NCBI RefSeq assembly: GCF_040706535.1
Contig: NZ_JAPDRJ010000001.1
Location: 496,001-560,000 of the forward strand
From: Lentisalinibacter orientalis
GTDB taxonomy: Bacteria > Pseudomonadota > Gammaproteobacteria > Steroidobacterales > Woeseiaceae
DNA: 64,000 bases
Direction: 5' to 3'
A program made the position numbers and the translations under genes. Under the pieces are notes generated by a model, which saw nothing but the letters and a program-made list of their open reading frames with translations, had not been told where the DNA came from and made no database searches. Positions 41,525-50,940 of this stretch are shown here, piece by piece. Every line of letters starts with the position of its first letter. Positions within the stretch are counted from its first letter, which is position 1.

Positions 41525-43501
41525 GTGGGCCTCCGATCGCAGCTCGCTCTCATAGGGCTCATCACGCTGACGCTGCCCTGGGCCGGCTGCCAGTATCTCC
41601 GCGAGACCGAGGAGGCACTGCGACAGGGTCAGCAGACGCTGCTGCTGGACACAGGCCAGAGCCTGGCCGCGCTGCTGGCGGACCGTCCCGCGCTGTTCCC
41701 GGAGTCGGCGGAGGTGCCCGGCGCGCTCACCCTGTACGCGCACCCCATCGAGGGCACGCCCGTGCTGGACGGGTTCGCCGACGACTGGGTGACGCCGGGC
41801 GGAGCGGCACCGGTGGCGGTCGGCGACGCGGCGCGGCTGCTGGTGGGCGGCAACGCCCGCCATCTGTATGTCTTCCTGGACGTGACCGCCGCCGGCGACG
41901 CCGCCGGCAAGCGTATCGAACTGGCGCTCGCGCCCGACGCACCGGCCTGGCGCTTCTCGCCGGTGGCGCCCGGCCCGCTGGCCGCGACGCGGCAGATCCG
42001 CGGCGAAGGAGAACGGACCGAGCCGCGCGTGCAGGGCTGGTGGACGCCGACCACCGACGGCTTCAACCTGGAAGTGCGCCTGCCGCGGGAGCTGGCGGGC
42101 GACCGGCTGGGCGTGCGCGTGCTGGATGCGGAGGGCTCACGGCTGCTCGCGGCCACCCACGAGCCGGGCCGGCCGGGGCGGCTCGCCGCGCCTTCCCCCG
42201 CCCTTGCCGGGCTCCTGCGCAACTATGCTCGGCCGGGCCTTGAGCTGGCCGTGGCCGACGCCGCGGGCTGGCGCCTCGCCGAAGCCGGCGGCCTGGCCAC
42301 GGACCGGCGCGCCGAGGAACCCACGGCCGCCACCCGCCTGTACCGCCGCCTGCTCGGGGAAACGGTGCCGCCGCTGCCGCCCGAGCCCGCCACCGGCCGC
42401 GTCACCCTGCCCTGGGTCGGGGCCGCGCTGGACGGCACGCCGGAGAGCGTGTGGCGCCGGGCGCGGGACAGCGGCCAGGCGGTGGTTAGCGCGGCGACGC
42501 CGGTGCGCCACGGGGGCCGGGTGATCGGCGCGGTGGTCATGAAGGAGTCCAGCGCGGCCATCCTTACCCTCACGAACCGGGCGCTGGCCCGACTGACCTC
42601 GCTGACCCTGATCGCCACGCTCGCGGTGGCCGCCGCCCTGCTCGGCTATGCCACCTGGCTGTCGGTGCGCATCACCCGGCTCAGCCGGGCTGCCGACCGG
42701 GCCATGGGCGCGAGCGGACAGATCCGCGCCGGGCTGCCCAGCGCTTCGGCCCGCGACGAACTGGGCGACCTGTCCCGCAGCTTCTCCCGCCTGCTCGCCC
42801 GCGTGCAGGAGACCAACGAGTATCTGCGCACGCTGGGCGCGCGGCTCTCCCACGAGCTGCGCACGCCGCTGGCGGTGGTGACCTCGTCGCTGGACAACCT
42901 GGAAGACGTGGGCCTCGCCCCGGAGCAGGAGGACTATGCCGTGCGCGCGCGGGAGGGATCACGCCGCCTGCAGGCCATCCTCAACGCCATGAGCGAGGCC
43001 AGCCGCACCGAGCAGGCGGTGACCGGCGCGGAAACGGAGTTCTTCGATCTGGCGGAGGTGGCCGCCTCCGCCGCGGAAGGCTACGCGCTGGCCTACCCGG
43101 AGCGCGAGTTCCGGCTGAGCCGTGACGCGGACGCCGCGCCGGTGGCCGGCGTGCCGGAACTCTTGGTGCAGATGCTGGACAAGCTGGTCGCCAATGCCGT
43201 GGAGTTCAGCGCGCCCGGCGCCGGGATCGACATCCGCGTCGCCACCGCCGGCGGCAGCGTCACGCTGGCCGTGGCGAACCCGGGGCCGCCGCTGCCCGAA
43301 CACATGCGCGAGAGCATCTTCGACTCGCTGGTCTCGGTGCGGCCCGACCGGACGGCGAGCCACCTGGGGCTGGGTCTCTACATCGCCCGCCTGATCGCCG
43401 AGTCCCACGGCGGACGCATCACCGCCGCCAACCTGGCGGACGGCAGCGGCGTCGTTTTCTCGGTGGAGATACCGCTGGCGGCTCAGGCAGAAGACAGGTA
43501 G
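41525..43501 (+). CDS. pdsS: Sensor histidine kinase of the dedicated sortase system
   Basis: 658 residues from GTG 41525. Membrane segment 1 (about 5-22), a large periplasmic region (about 25-355), membrane segment 2 (358-378), HAMP, HisKA with His443 in LSHELRTPLAVV, and a HATPase domain with LDKLVANAVEF (N box) and LGLGLYIARL. The periplasmic part opens with VLDGFADDW and LLVGGNARHLYVFLDV, like CBM9-type carbohydrate-binding modules. Pairs with the preceding regulator (39-bp gap). Its end overlaps gltD by 19 bp, convergent. Confidence 0.88.
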   Translation: MGLRSQLALIGLITLTLPWAGCQYLRETEEALRQGQQTLLLDTGQSLAALLADRPALFPESAEVPGALTLYAHPIEGTPVLDGFADDWVTPGGAAPVAVGDAARLLVGGNARHLYVFLDVTAAGDAAGKRIELALAPDAPAWRFSPVAPGPLAATRQIRGEGERTEPRVQGWWTPTTDGFNLEVRLPRELAGDRLGVRVLDAEGSRLLAATHEPGRPGRLAAPSPALAGLLRNYARPGLELAVADAAGWRLAEAGGLATDRRAEEPTAATRLYRRLLGETVPPLPPEPATGRVTLPWVGAALDGTPESVWRRARDSGQAVVSAATPVRHGGRVIGAVVMKESSAAILTLTNRALARLTSLTLIATLAVAAALLGYATWLSVRITRLSRAADRAMGASGQIRAGLPSASARDELGDLSRSFSRLLARVQETNEYLRTLGARLSHELRTPLAVVTSSLDNLEDVGLAPEQEDYAVRAREGSRRLQAILNAMSEASRTEQAVTGAETEFFDLAEVAASAAEGYALAYPEREFRLSRDADAAPVAGVPELLVQMLDKLVANAVEFSAPGAGIDIRVATAGGSVTLAVANPGPPLPEHMRESIFDSLVSVRPDRTASHLGLGLYIARLIAESHGGRITAANLADGSGVVFSVEIPLAAQAEDR

Positions 43502-44892
43502 TCGACGATGCCCTTGGCCGCCTCCCGGCCCTCGAACACCGCGGTGACCACCAGGTCGGAACCCCGCACCATGTCGCCGCCGGCGAAGATCTTCGGGTTG
43601 GAGGTCTGGAACGGATAGCGGCTGCCGTTCAGCCACACCCGGCCGTTCGGGCGGGTGCGGATCTCGAAGTCATCGAACCAGTCCGCCGGTGACGGCCGGA
43701 AGCCGAAGGCGATGATCACGGCGTCCGCCGGCAGGATGTGCTCCGTGCCGGGCACGGGTTCCGGGCGGCGGCGTCCGCCCGGGCCGGGCTCGCCCAGACG
43801 GGTCTCGATCAGCTTCACGCCGGTGACCTGGTCGCCCCCCACGATCTCGATGGGCTGCTGATTGAACAGGAAGGTCACGCCTTCCTCGCGGCTGTTCACC
43901 ACCTCGCGGCGGGAGCCCGGCATGTTCTCCTCGTCGCGCCGGTAGGCGCAGGTGACGCTGGCCGCACCCTGGCGGATGGCCGTGCGGTTGCAGTCCATGC
44001 CGGTGTCGCCGCCGCCGAGCACCACCACGCGCTTGCCGGCCATGCTGATGCGCGGTTCCGAGCGCCGGCCCATGCCGAGTTCCCGGTACACGTTGGACAC
44101 CAGGTAGGGCAGCGCCTCGTGGACGCCGGGCAGGTCCTCGCCCGGGAAGCCGCCGCGCACGTAGGTGTAGGCGCCCATGCCGAGGAACACAGCGTCGTAG
44201 TCCGCCAGCAGCTGCTCGAACGGCACATCCTCGCCGATGCGGGTCTCCAGCACGAACTCGACGCCCATGCCTTCCAGGATTTCGCGGCGCTTGCGCACGA
44301 CCTCCTTCTCCAGCTTGAACGGCGGGATGCCGAAGGTCAGCAGGCCGCCGATCTCGGAGTAGGCGTCGTAGACCACGGATGCGACGCCGTTGCGGGCGAG
44401 CACGTCGGCGGCGGCGAGGCCCGCCGGTCCCGCACCGACGATCGCCACCCGCTTGCCGGTGGGCTCCACGTGGGAGAGATCCGGGCGCCAGCCGAGCTTC
44501 AGCGCCTCGTCCGTGATGTACTTCTCGATGTTGCCGATGGCGACGGCGCCGAGGCCGTCGTTCAGCGTGCAGGCACCCTCGCACAGGCGGTCCTGGGGGC
44601 AGACCCGGCCGCAGACCTCGGGCAGGGAGTTGGTCTGGTGACTGAGCTCGGCGGCCGCCAGGATGTTGCCCTCGTCGATCAGCTTCAGCCAGTTCGGGAT
44701 GTAGTTGTGCACCGGGCACTTCCACTCGCAGTACGGGTTGCCGCAGTTGATGCAGCGCCCGGCCTGGTCGGCGGCCTCCTCGGCGGTGTACTGGCCGTAG
44801 ATCTCCCGGTAGTTGGTGATGCGCTCCTCGGCCGGCAGCTTGTCCGGGTCCCGGCGCGGTATCTCCATGAATTGCAGCGGACGTTCTACCAT
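43483..44892 (-). CDS. gltD: Glutamate synthase small subunit
   Basis: 469 residues. NADPH-dependent beta subunit: iron-sulfur cysteines in CINCGNPYCEWKCP and CGRVCPQDRLCEGAC, FAD motif VAIVGAGPAGLAAADVLAR, NAD(P) motif VVVLGGGDTGMDC, and the C-terminal FAGGDMVRGSDLVVTA. Supplies electrons to GltB for making glutamate from glutamine and 2-oxoglutarate. Starts 9 bp after gltB. Confidence 0.97.
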   Translation of the reverse strand: MVERPLQFMEIPRRDPDKLPAEERITNYREIYGQYTAEEAADQAGRCINCGNPYCEWKCPVHNYIPNWLKLIDEGNILAAAELSHQTNSLPEVCGRVCPQDRLCEGACTLNDGLGAVAIGNIEKYITDEALKLGWRPDLSHVEPTGKRVAIVGAGPAGLAAADVLARNGVASVVYDAYSEIGGLLTFGIPPFKLEKEVVRKRREILEGMGVEFVLETRIGEDVPFEQLLADYDAVFLGMGAYTYVRGGFPGEDLPGVHEALPYLVSNVYRELGMGRRSEPRISMAGKRVVVLGGGDTGMDCNRTAIRQGAASVTCAYRRDEENMPGSRREVVNSREEGVTFLFNQQPIEIVGGDQVTGVKLIETRLGEPGPGGRRRPEPVPGTEHILPADAVIIAFGFRPSPADWFDDFEIRTRPNGRVWLNGSRYPFQTSNPKIFAGGDMVRGSDLVVTAVFEGREAAKGIVDYLSSA

Positions 44893-44901
44893 GACCCTTC
44901 C

Positions 44902-47900
44902 TCAGGCCGCCTCGCGCAGCGATTCGATCAGCGAGCCGAGCTCGGCGGCCTTCGGCTTCACCACCCAGAACTTCGGCAGCCAGGTGCGGAAGTCCTCCAG
45001 CAGCTCCTGGCCCCACTCGCTGCCCGTGTAGCGGACGTGCCGCTCGATGAGCTCGCGCAGATGATGCAGGTGCGCCTCCATGCTCTCCGGCGTGATGCGG
45101 TGGATGTCGATCAGCTCGTGGTTGTAGCGGTCGACGAAGTCCCGCTCCTCGTCCAGCACGTAGGCGAAGCCGCCGGTCATGCCGGCGCCGAAGTTCACGC
45201 CCGTGCGCCCGAGCACCACCACGACACCGCCGGTCATGTACTCGCAGCAATGGTCGCCGGAGCCCTCCACGATGGCCGTGGCGCCGGAGTTGCGCACGGC
45301 GAATCGCTCGCCCGCCACGCCGGCGGCGTACAGCGCACCGCCGGTGGCGCCGTACAGGCAGGTGTTGCCGATGATCACGGTATCGCGCGCGACGAAGCCG
45401 GCGCCCGGCGCCGGCCGCAGCACGATGCGCCCGCCGGTCATGCCCTTGCCCACGTAGTCGTTGGCGTCGCCCTGCAGCGTGAGATTCAGGCCCGCCACGT
45501 TCCAGCAGCCGAAGCTCTGGCCGGCGGTGCCTTCCAGCTCGATCTCGATGGGCGCGTCCGCCATACCCAGGTTGCCGTGGCGCCGGGCGATCTCGCCGGC
45601 GAGCCGCGCGCCGATGGAGCGGTTGAAGTTGCGCACCTCGTAGCGGAACGTGCCGCCGGAGAGCGACTCGATGGCCGGCAGCACGTCGGCCACCATCTGT
45701 TCGGCCAGCTCGCCCTTGTCGAAGGGCTCGTTGCGCGGATCGATGCAGAAGCGCGGCTTGTCCTCGGCCAGCCCGGCGTCGGAGAGGATGGGCGAGAGGT
45801 CGAGGCGGCGCTGGCGGGGCGTCTCGCCGGGCAGCAGTTCCAGCAGCTCGGTGCGCCCGATCACCTCTTCCAGGCTGCGCGCGCCGATGGAGGCCAGCAC
45901 CTCCCGGGTCTCCCGGGCGACGAAGCGGAAGAAGTTCTCGACCATCTCGGGCAGGCCGATGAAGTACTTCGAGCGCAGCGTCTCGTTCTGGGTGGCGATG
46001 CCGGTGGCGCAGTTGTTCAGGTGACAGACCCGCAGGTACTTGCAGCCCAGGGCCACCATCGGCGCAGTGCCGAAGCCGAAGCTCTCGGCGCCCAGGATGG
46101 CCGCCTTCACCACATCCAGCCCGGTCTTCAGGCCGCCGTCGGTCTGCAGCCGCACGCGGTGGCGCAGGTCGTTGGCGCGCAGCACCTGGTGGGTCTCGGA
46201 CAGCCCGAGTTCCCAGGGGCTGCCGGCGTACTTCACCGAAGTCAGCGGGCTCGCGCCGGTGCCGCCGTCGTAACCCGAGATGGTGATCAGGTCGGCGTAG
46301 GCCTTGGCCACGCCCGCGGCGACCGTGCCCACGCCGGGCTCGGACACCAGCTTCACGGAGACCAGCGCCTGCGGGTTCACCTGCTTCAGGTCGAAGATGA
46401 GCTGAGCCAGGTCCTCGATGGAGTAGATGTCGTGATGGGGCGGCGGCGAGATGAGGCCGACGCCGGGCTTGGCGTAGCGCAGCCGGGCGATCATCTCGTT
46501 CACCTTGTGGCCGGGCAGCTGGCCGCCCTCGCCGGGCTTCGCGCCCTGGGCGATCTTGATCTGCAGCACCTCGGCGTTCACCAGGTATTCCGCCGTGACG
46601 CCGAAGCGCCCCGAGGCCACCTGCTTGATCTTGGACATGCGCTCGGTGCCGTAGCGGTCCGGGTCCTCGCCGCCCTCGCCTGAGTTCGAGCGGGCGCCGA
46701 GCCGGTTCATCGCGATGGCCAGCGCCTCGTGAGCCTCCGGCGACAGCGCACCGAGGGACATGCCGGCGCTGTCGAAGCGGGGCAGGATCTTCTCTTCCGG
46801 CTCCACATCGTCCACGGTCAGCGGATTGTCGGTGGGCTTCAGGCGCATGAGATCGCGGAACGCCGCCGCCGGCCGCTCGTTCACCAGGCGGGCGTAATGG
46901 CGATAGCGCTCGTAGTCGCCGGTGCGTACGGCCGCCTGCAGCGTGGCCACCACGTCCGGGTTGTAGGCGTGGTACTCACCGCCGTGCACGTAGCGCAGCA
47001 GGCCGCCCTGATTGACCGGGGCCAGGTCGTTGAAGGCGAGCTCGGCGAGGCGGGTCTGGTCCTCGTGCAGATCGGCGAAGTTCGCGCCCTGCACGCGGCT
47101 GACCGTACCGCGGAAACAGCGCTCCACCACCTCGTCGCCGAGGCCCACGATCTCGAACAGCTGCGCGCCCCGGTAGCTCGAGATGGCCGAGATGCCCATC
47201 TTGGACATGATCTTGAACAGGCCCTTGCGGATGCCGCGGCGGTAGCTGCGGCCGAGCTGCTGGGCGCTCTCGCGGCGGGTGTCCACATGGCCACGGCGCA
47301 CCATGTCGTGCAGGCACTGGTAGGCGAGGTAGGGATAGACCGCCGTCGCGCCGTAGCCGATCAGGCAGGCGAAGTGATGCGGATCGCGGGCGTAGCCGGT
47401 CTCCACGATGATGTTGCAGTCGCAGCGCAGCCCCAGGCGCACCAGGTGATGGTGCACCGCGCCGGTGGCCAGCAGCGAGTGCACCGGCATGTGGTCGCGC
47501 TGGATGTAGCGGTCCGAGAGCATCACCAGCAGCTTGCCGGCGCGCACGGCGTCGGCGGCCTTCGCGCAGATATCGTCCAGCGCTGCGGACAGCGGCGTAT
47601 CCTGCGGGTAGTTAAGGTCGATGAACTCGGTGGAGTCGGCGAACATGTCCTCGCTCACGAGCTGGCGCAGCTTGCGCTGGGACAGCACCGGCGAGTTCAT
47701 GATGACCTGGCGGCCGTGCTCGGCGGTCAGCTCGAACAGGTTGCACTCCCGGCCGATGTTCGTCTGCAGCGACATCACGATGCGCTCGCGCAGCGAATCG
47801 ATGGGCGGGTTGGTCACCTGGGCGAACTGCTGGCGGAAGAAGTCGAACAGCGGCCGCACCTGCCGGGACAGCACGGGCATGGGCGTGTCGTCGCCCATGG

Positions 47901-49371
47901 AGCCCACGGCCTCCGCCTGCGCCTCGGCCAGCACGCGGATGACCTCGTTGCGCTCCTCCGCGGTGAGATTGAACATCTTCTGGTAGCGCGCCAGCGTGCG
48001 GGTGTCGAAGGGCTCCGCCGCCATGTGTACGTCCACCAGCTCGGAGTCCAGGTAGCGCACGCCCTGCTTCAGCCAGCGCTTGTACGGCGCGCGCGTCTTC
48101 AGCATGTCGTGGATGCGGTGGGTGTCGAGCAGTTCGCCGGTCTCGAGATCCACGGCCAGCATCTCGCCGGGACCGAGGCGGCCCTTCCTGACGACGTTCG
48201 CCGCGTCGTATTCGTACACGCCCACCTCGGATGCCACGGTGAGGTGGCGGTCGCGGGTGAGTACGTAGCGGGCGGGCCTGAGGCCGTTCCTGTCCAGCGT
48301 GCAGGCCGCATAGCGGCCGTCGGTCAGCACGATGCCGGCCGGTCCGTCCCAGGCTTCCATGTGGCAGCCGAAGAACTCGTAGAACGCCTGCACGTCCGGG
48401 TCCATGTCGTCCATGCCCTGCCAGGCGGGCGGGATGAGGATGCGCATGGCCTGCAGCACGTCCATGCCGCCGGCCAGCATCACCTCCAGCATGTTGTCCA
48501 GGCTGGACGAGTCCGAGCCGGACAGCGAGACCAGCGGCATCAGGTCCGAGACGTCGGGCAGCTTCTCCGAGGTGAAGTTGGCCGCCCGGGCGCGCGCCCA
48601 GTTGCGGTTGCCGCGGATGGTGTTGATCTCGCCGTTGTGGGCGAGCAGGCGGAACGGCTGGGCGAGCCGCCACTGGGGCCAGGTGTTGGTGGAGAAGCGC
48701 TGGTGGAACACGGCCACCGAGGTCTCCATGCGCGGGTCGCGCAGGTCCGGGTAGAAGACCGGCAGCGCGGCCGGCATCACCATGCCCTTGTAGGAGATGG
48801 TGTTGGCGCAGAGACTCGCCACGTAGAAGCAGTCGTCGGTATCGGCGAGCGCGTTCTCCGCCCGCCGCCGGGCTATGAACAGCTTGCGGTTGAACGCCGC
48901 CCGCGCCATGCCGCCGGGAGCATTGACGAACAGCTGGGCGATGTGCGGCAGGGTACGCAGCGCCTCGTCGCCGCAGACCGAGGTGTCCACCGGCACGTCG
49001 CGCCAGCCGGCCGGCTCCAGGCCCGCGCGGGTCAGTTCCTCCTCGAGACGGCGCCGGCCGCGCTCGCGCAGATCGGCGTCGCGATGCAGGAAGATCGTGC
49101 CGGCGGCGTAACGCTGGGACAGTTCGATGCCGGCGTCGGCGGCGACGCCTCGCAGGAAGCGGTCCGGCGTCTTCAGCAGCAGGCCGCAGCCGTCGCCGGT
49201 CTTGCCGTCCGCCGCCACCGCGCCCCGGTGGGTCAGGCGCTTGAGCGCCCCGATGGCGGTCTCCACGACCCAGGCGCTCGGCTCGTCGTCGAGATTGGCG
49301 ATGAGCCCGAATCCGCAGCTGTCCCGCTCGAAGGCGGGATCGTAGAGCGATCCTTCGGTCGGCTTGGTCAT
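44902..49371 (-). CDS. gltB: Glutamate synthase large subunit
   Basis: 1489 residues. Class II glutamine amidotransferase domain with the Ntn nucleophile Cys19 after an 18-residue propeptide (ERDSCGFGLIA), a central domain, the FMN domain with SGYDGGTGASPLTSVKYAG, the 3Fe-4S motif CKYLRVCHLNNCATG, and a C-terminal beta-helix (GXGXG) domain. Full length. The ATG at 49371 has CAGGT upstream. First gene of gltBD. An N and a suspect duplication lie 177 bp upstream, so its promoter region should be treated with care. Confidence 0.97.
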   Translation of the reverse strand: MTKPTEGSLYDPAFERDSCGFGLIANLDDEPSAWVVETAIGALKRLTHRGAVAADGKTGDGCGLLLKTPDRFLRGVAADAGIELSQRYAAGTIFLHRDADLRERGRRRLEEELTRAGLEPAGWRDVPVDTSVCGDEALRTLPHIAQLFVNAPGGMARAAFNRKLFIARRRAENALADTDDCFYVASLCANTISYKGMVMPAALPVFYPDLRDPRMETSVAVFHQRFSTNTWPQWRLAQPFRLLAHNGEINTIRGNRNWARARAANFTSEKLPDVSDLMPLVSLSGSDSSSLDNMLEVMLAGGMDVLQAMRILIPPAWQGMDDMDPDVQAFYEFFGCHMEAWDGPAGIVLTDGRYAACTLDRNGLRPARYVLTRDRHLTVASEVGVYEYDAANVVRKGRLGPGEMLAVDLETGELLDTHRIHDMLKTRAPYKRWLKQGVRYLDSELVDVHMAAEPFDTRTLARYQKMFNLTAEERNEVIRVLAEAQAEAVGSMGDDTPMPVLSRQVRPLFDFFRQQFAQVTNPPIDSLRERIVMSLQTNIGRECNLFELTAEHGRQVIMNSPVLSQRKLRQLVSEDMFADSTEFIDLNYPQDTPLSAALDDICAKAADAVRAGKLLVMLSDRYIQRDHMPVHSLLATGAVHHHLVRLGLRCDCNIIVETGYARDPHHFACLIGYGATAVYPYLAYQCLHDMVRRGHVDTRRESAQQLGRSYRRGIRKGLFKIMSKMGISAISSYRGAQLFEIVGLGDEVVERCFRGTVSRVQGANFADLHEDQTRLAELAFNDLAPVNQGGLLRYVHGGEYHAYNPDVVATLQAAVRTGDYERYRHYARLVNERPAAAFRDLMRLKPTDNPLTVDDVEPEEKILPRFDSAGMSLGALSPEAHEALAIAMNRLGARSNSGEGGEDPDRYGTERMSKIKQVASGRFGVTAEYLVNAEVLQIKIAQGAKPGEGGQLPGHKVNEMIARLRYAKPGVGLISPPPHHDIYSIEDLAQLIFDLKQVNPQALVSVKLVSEPGVGTVAAGVAKAYADLITISGYDGGTGASPLTSVKYAGSPWELGLSETHQVLRANDLRHRVRLQTDGGLKTGLDVVKAAILGAESFGFGTAPMVALGCKYLRVCHLNNCATGIATQNETLRSKYFIGLPEMVENFFRFVARETREVLASIGARSLEEVIGRTELLELLPGETPRQRRLDLSPILSDAGLAEDKPRFCIDPRNEPFDKGELAEQMVADVLPAIESLSGGTFRYEVRNFNRSIGARLAGEIARRHGNLGMADAPIEIELEGTAGQSFGCWNVAGLNLTLQGDANDYVGKGMTGGRIVLRPAPGAGFVARDTVIIGNTCLYGATGGALYAAGVAGERFAVRNSGATAIVEGSGDHCCEYMTGGVVVVLGRTGVNFGAGMTGGFAYVLDEERDFVDRYNHELIDIHRITPESMEAHLHHLRELIERHVRYTGSEWGQELLEDFRTWLPKFWVVKPKAAELGSLIESLREAA

Positions 49372-49397
49372 GGCTACACCTGGCGCAAGGGGCCGGA

Positions 49398-49698
49398 GCC
49401 GGCACCGTGGTAGATGCGCTCCGGTCCGGGTTTCTGGTGATGGGGGCTCGGGTCCGCGCCGGGCCGTCCCGGCGCCGCGACCGGGTCACGCCCGTAGTCG
49501 ACAGTCGCAGTCGATTAATTTAAATCAGGCGGACGCTTGGCGGTCAANGCCGGCACCGTGGTAGATGCGCTCCGGTCCGGGTTTCTGGTGATGGGGGCTC
49601 GGGTCCGCGCCGGGCCGTCCCGGCGCCGCGACCGGGTCACGCCCGTAGTCGACAGTCGCAGTCGATTAATTTACATCAGGCGGACGCTTGGCGGTCAA
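49398..49698. repeat. 150-bp direct duplication around an ambiguous base (probable assembly join)
   Basis: 49398-49547 and 49549-49698 are the same 150 bp except for one base (TTTAAATC against TTTACATC), separated by a single N at 49548. No gene is recognised here. This looks like two contig ends that overlap but were joined with one N. The remaining gap 49699-49912 holds no recognised gene. Confidence 0.85.
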
Positions 49699-49797
49699 TC
49701 GGCAATGCGGACGCCGGTTCGACCGCGGGACACCACCACGGACAGGCACGGGGAATCAGTGGTTTATTAGTGAGCAGCCGTGCCCGGACAGCCAGTT

Positions 49798-49803
49798 ATT
49801 ATA
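49798..49803 (-). promoter_or_regulatory. Possible -10 box for gltBD
   Basis: On the minus strand the sequence reads TATAAT, about 430 bp before gltB (about 280 bp if the duplication is an artefact). No good -35 box is visible. Weak candidate. Confidence 0.3.
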
Positions 49804-49912
49804 GCGGGTCGCGGCCGTCCTTGCTTTCCCTGCCGGTCAGCAAGCGGCGGGGTCATCGGTTACGCGCGCAACCAATCGCACGGCCGATAGCGCGCACGGT
49901 CCGCTTTGCGAC

Positions 49913-50413
49913 TCACTGGCGCGCCAGGTCCACCCGGCCGGTCTCCCGGAACCGCAGCGGCCTGGCGAACGGGATGTCCAGCCCGAGTTCGCCGGCCAGC
50001 TCGTAGTCGATCTCGCGGCGACCATCGCGGAAGATCAGTGCCGAGAGCATGCTGGCGCTGCCGAGGAGATCCGTGTGCACCTCGATGCTGAACTTCCCGG
50101 CGCCGCGGGCCGGCAGGGTGAAGCCTTCGGTCGCCGAGCCCGTCGCGAAGCGCTGGCCCGCCAGCTGCACGGCATAATCCACCGAGCGCACCGGCAGCGG
50201 GAAGCCGTTCGGATTCTCCGCGGCGAACACCAGCACGAAGCTCTGGCCCGACCAGTCCGCGTCCAGCAGCCTGACCTGGTCCAGGCGCACCGTCGGCGGC
50301 TCGGCGTCGAAACGGCTCGTGGCACAGCCGCCGGCCGTCAGGCAGGCGGCTACCAGGAGGATGCCTGCCGTCCGGCGCAGCTGCGGTGTCGAGCGCAGCC
50401 CCTGTCTCAACAT
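49913..50413 (-). CDS. LEA type 2 (WHy domain) lipoprotein
   Basis: 166 residues. Lipoprotein signal with AGGC (Cys30), then a WHy/LEA14-type beta-sandwich: VRLDQVRLLDADWSGQSFVLVFAAENPNGFPLPV, VDYAVQLAGQRFATGSA and FSIEVHTDLLGSASML. These periplasmic proteins are linked to desiccation or osmotic tolerance by homology only. ATG 50413. Confidence 0.8.
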   Translation of the reverse strand: MLRQGLRSTPQLRRTAGILLVAACLTAGGCATSRFDAEPPTVRLDQVRLLDADWSGQSFVLVFAAENPNGFPLPVRSVDYAVQLAGQRFATGSATEGFTLPARGAGKFSIEVHTDLLGSASMLSALIFRDGRREIDYELAGELGLDIPFARPLRFRETGRVDLARQ

Positions 50414-50486
50414 GAGCGGGTTCTCTTCATCCCTGAATATCGTCCGGGCGCGGCCTCGCCGGCCCGCATGAGGCGGAGGCCTCCGC

Positions 50487-50855
50487 TCAATTCATGGATT
50501 CGTCGGCCTTCTCTTTGGCCTTCTCGAGCTCGTCGCCGGCCTCGTCCGTCATCTCGCCGGTCTTCTCTTTGGTCGTCTCCACGGCTTCCTCGCCCGCGGC
50601 CTTGGCATCCTCGTACGCCTCGCCCGCGGCTTCCTTCGCCTCCTCGCCGGCGGCCTTCGCATCCTCGACCATCTGCTCGCCCTTCGCCCGGGCGGCGTCC
50701 ATGGTCTCGTCGACGGCCTGCCCCGTCTCCTCCGCGGCCTCCTCCATCGCCGCCGCGGCGTCGTCCCGGGCTTCTTCGGCGTCGTCGGCACCGCCGCAGG
50801 CGGTCAGCGCGAGCGGCGCCGCAGCCAGCAGCGTCAGCAATATTTTCCTGTTCAT
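50487..50855 (-). CDS. Alanine/glutamate-rich helical lipoprotein
   Basis: 122 residues. Lipobox LTAC (Cys20), after which the protein is almost entirely Ala, Glu, Lys and Asp in heptad-like repeats (AKAAGEEAKEAAGEAYEDAK), predicted as one long amphipathic or coiled-coil helix, as in LEA group 3-like and apolipoprotein-like proteins. Function unknown; a stress-protective role is inference. The ATG at 50855 has GGGGAGAG upstream. It follows no close partner. Confidence 0.7.
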   Translation of the reverse strand: MNRKILLTLLAAAPLALTACGGADDAEEARDDAAAAMEEAAEETGQAVDETMDAARAKGEQMVEDAKAAGEEAKEAAGEAYEDAKAAGEEAVETTKEKTGEMTDEAGDELEKAKEKADESMN

Positions 50856-50940
50856 GTTCTCTCCCCTTTGTGACGGCGGGCAGCAGTGCCCGCCGGCGAC
50901 CACTGTAGCAACATGCCGGTCGCCGGGCGACACCGCCCGC

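Noticed and set aside
46729..49413. 894-codon plus-strand ORF opposite gltB
   Set aside because: Antisense shadow of a well conserved gene; His/Gln/Arg/Gly-biased composition and no recognisable domain.
49364..49770. Two short ORFs through the N and duplication
   Set aside because: They arise from the duplicated 150 bp and contain an undetermined residue; not credible genes.
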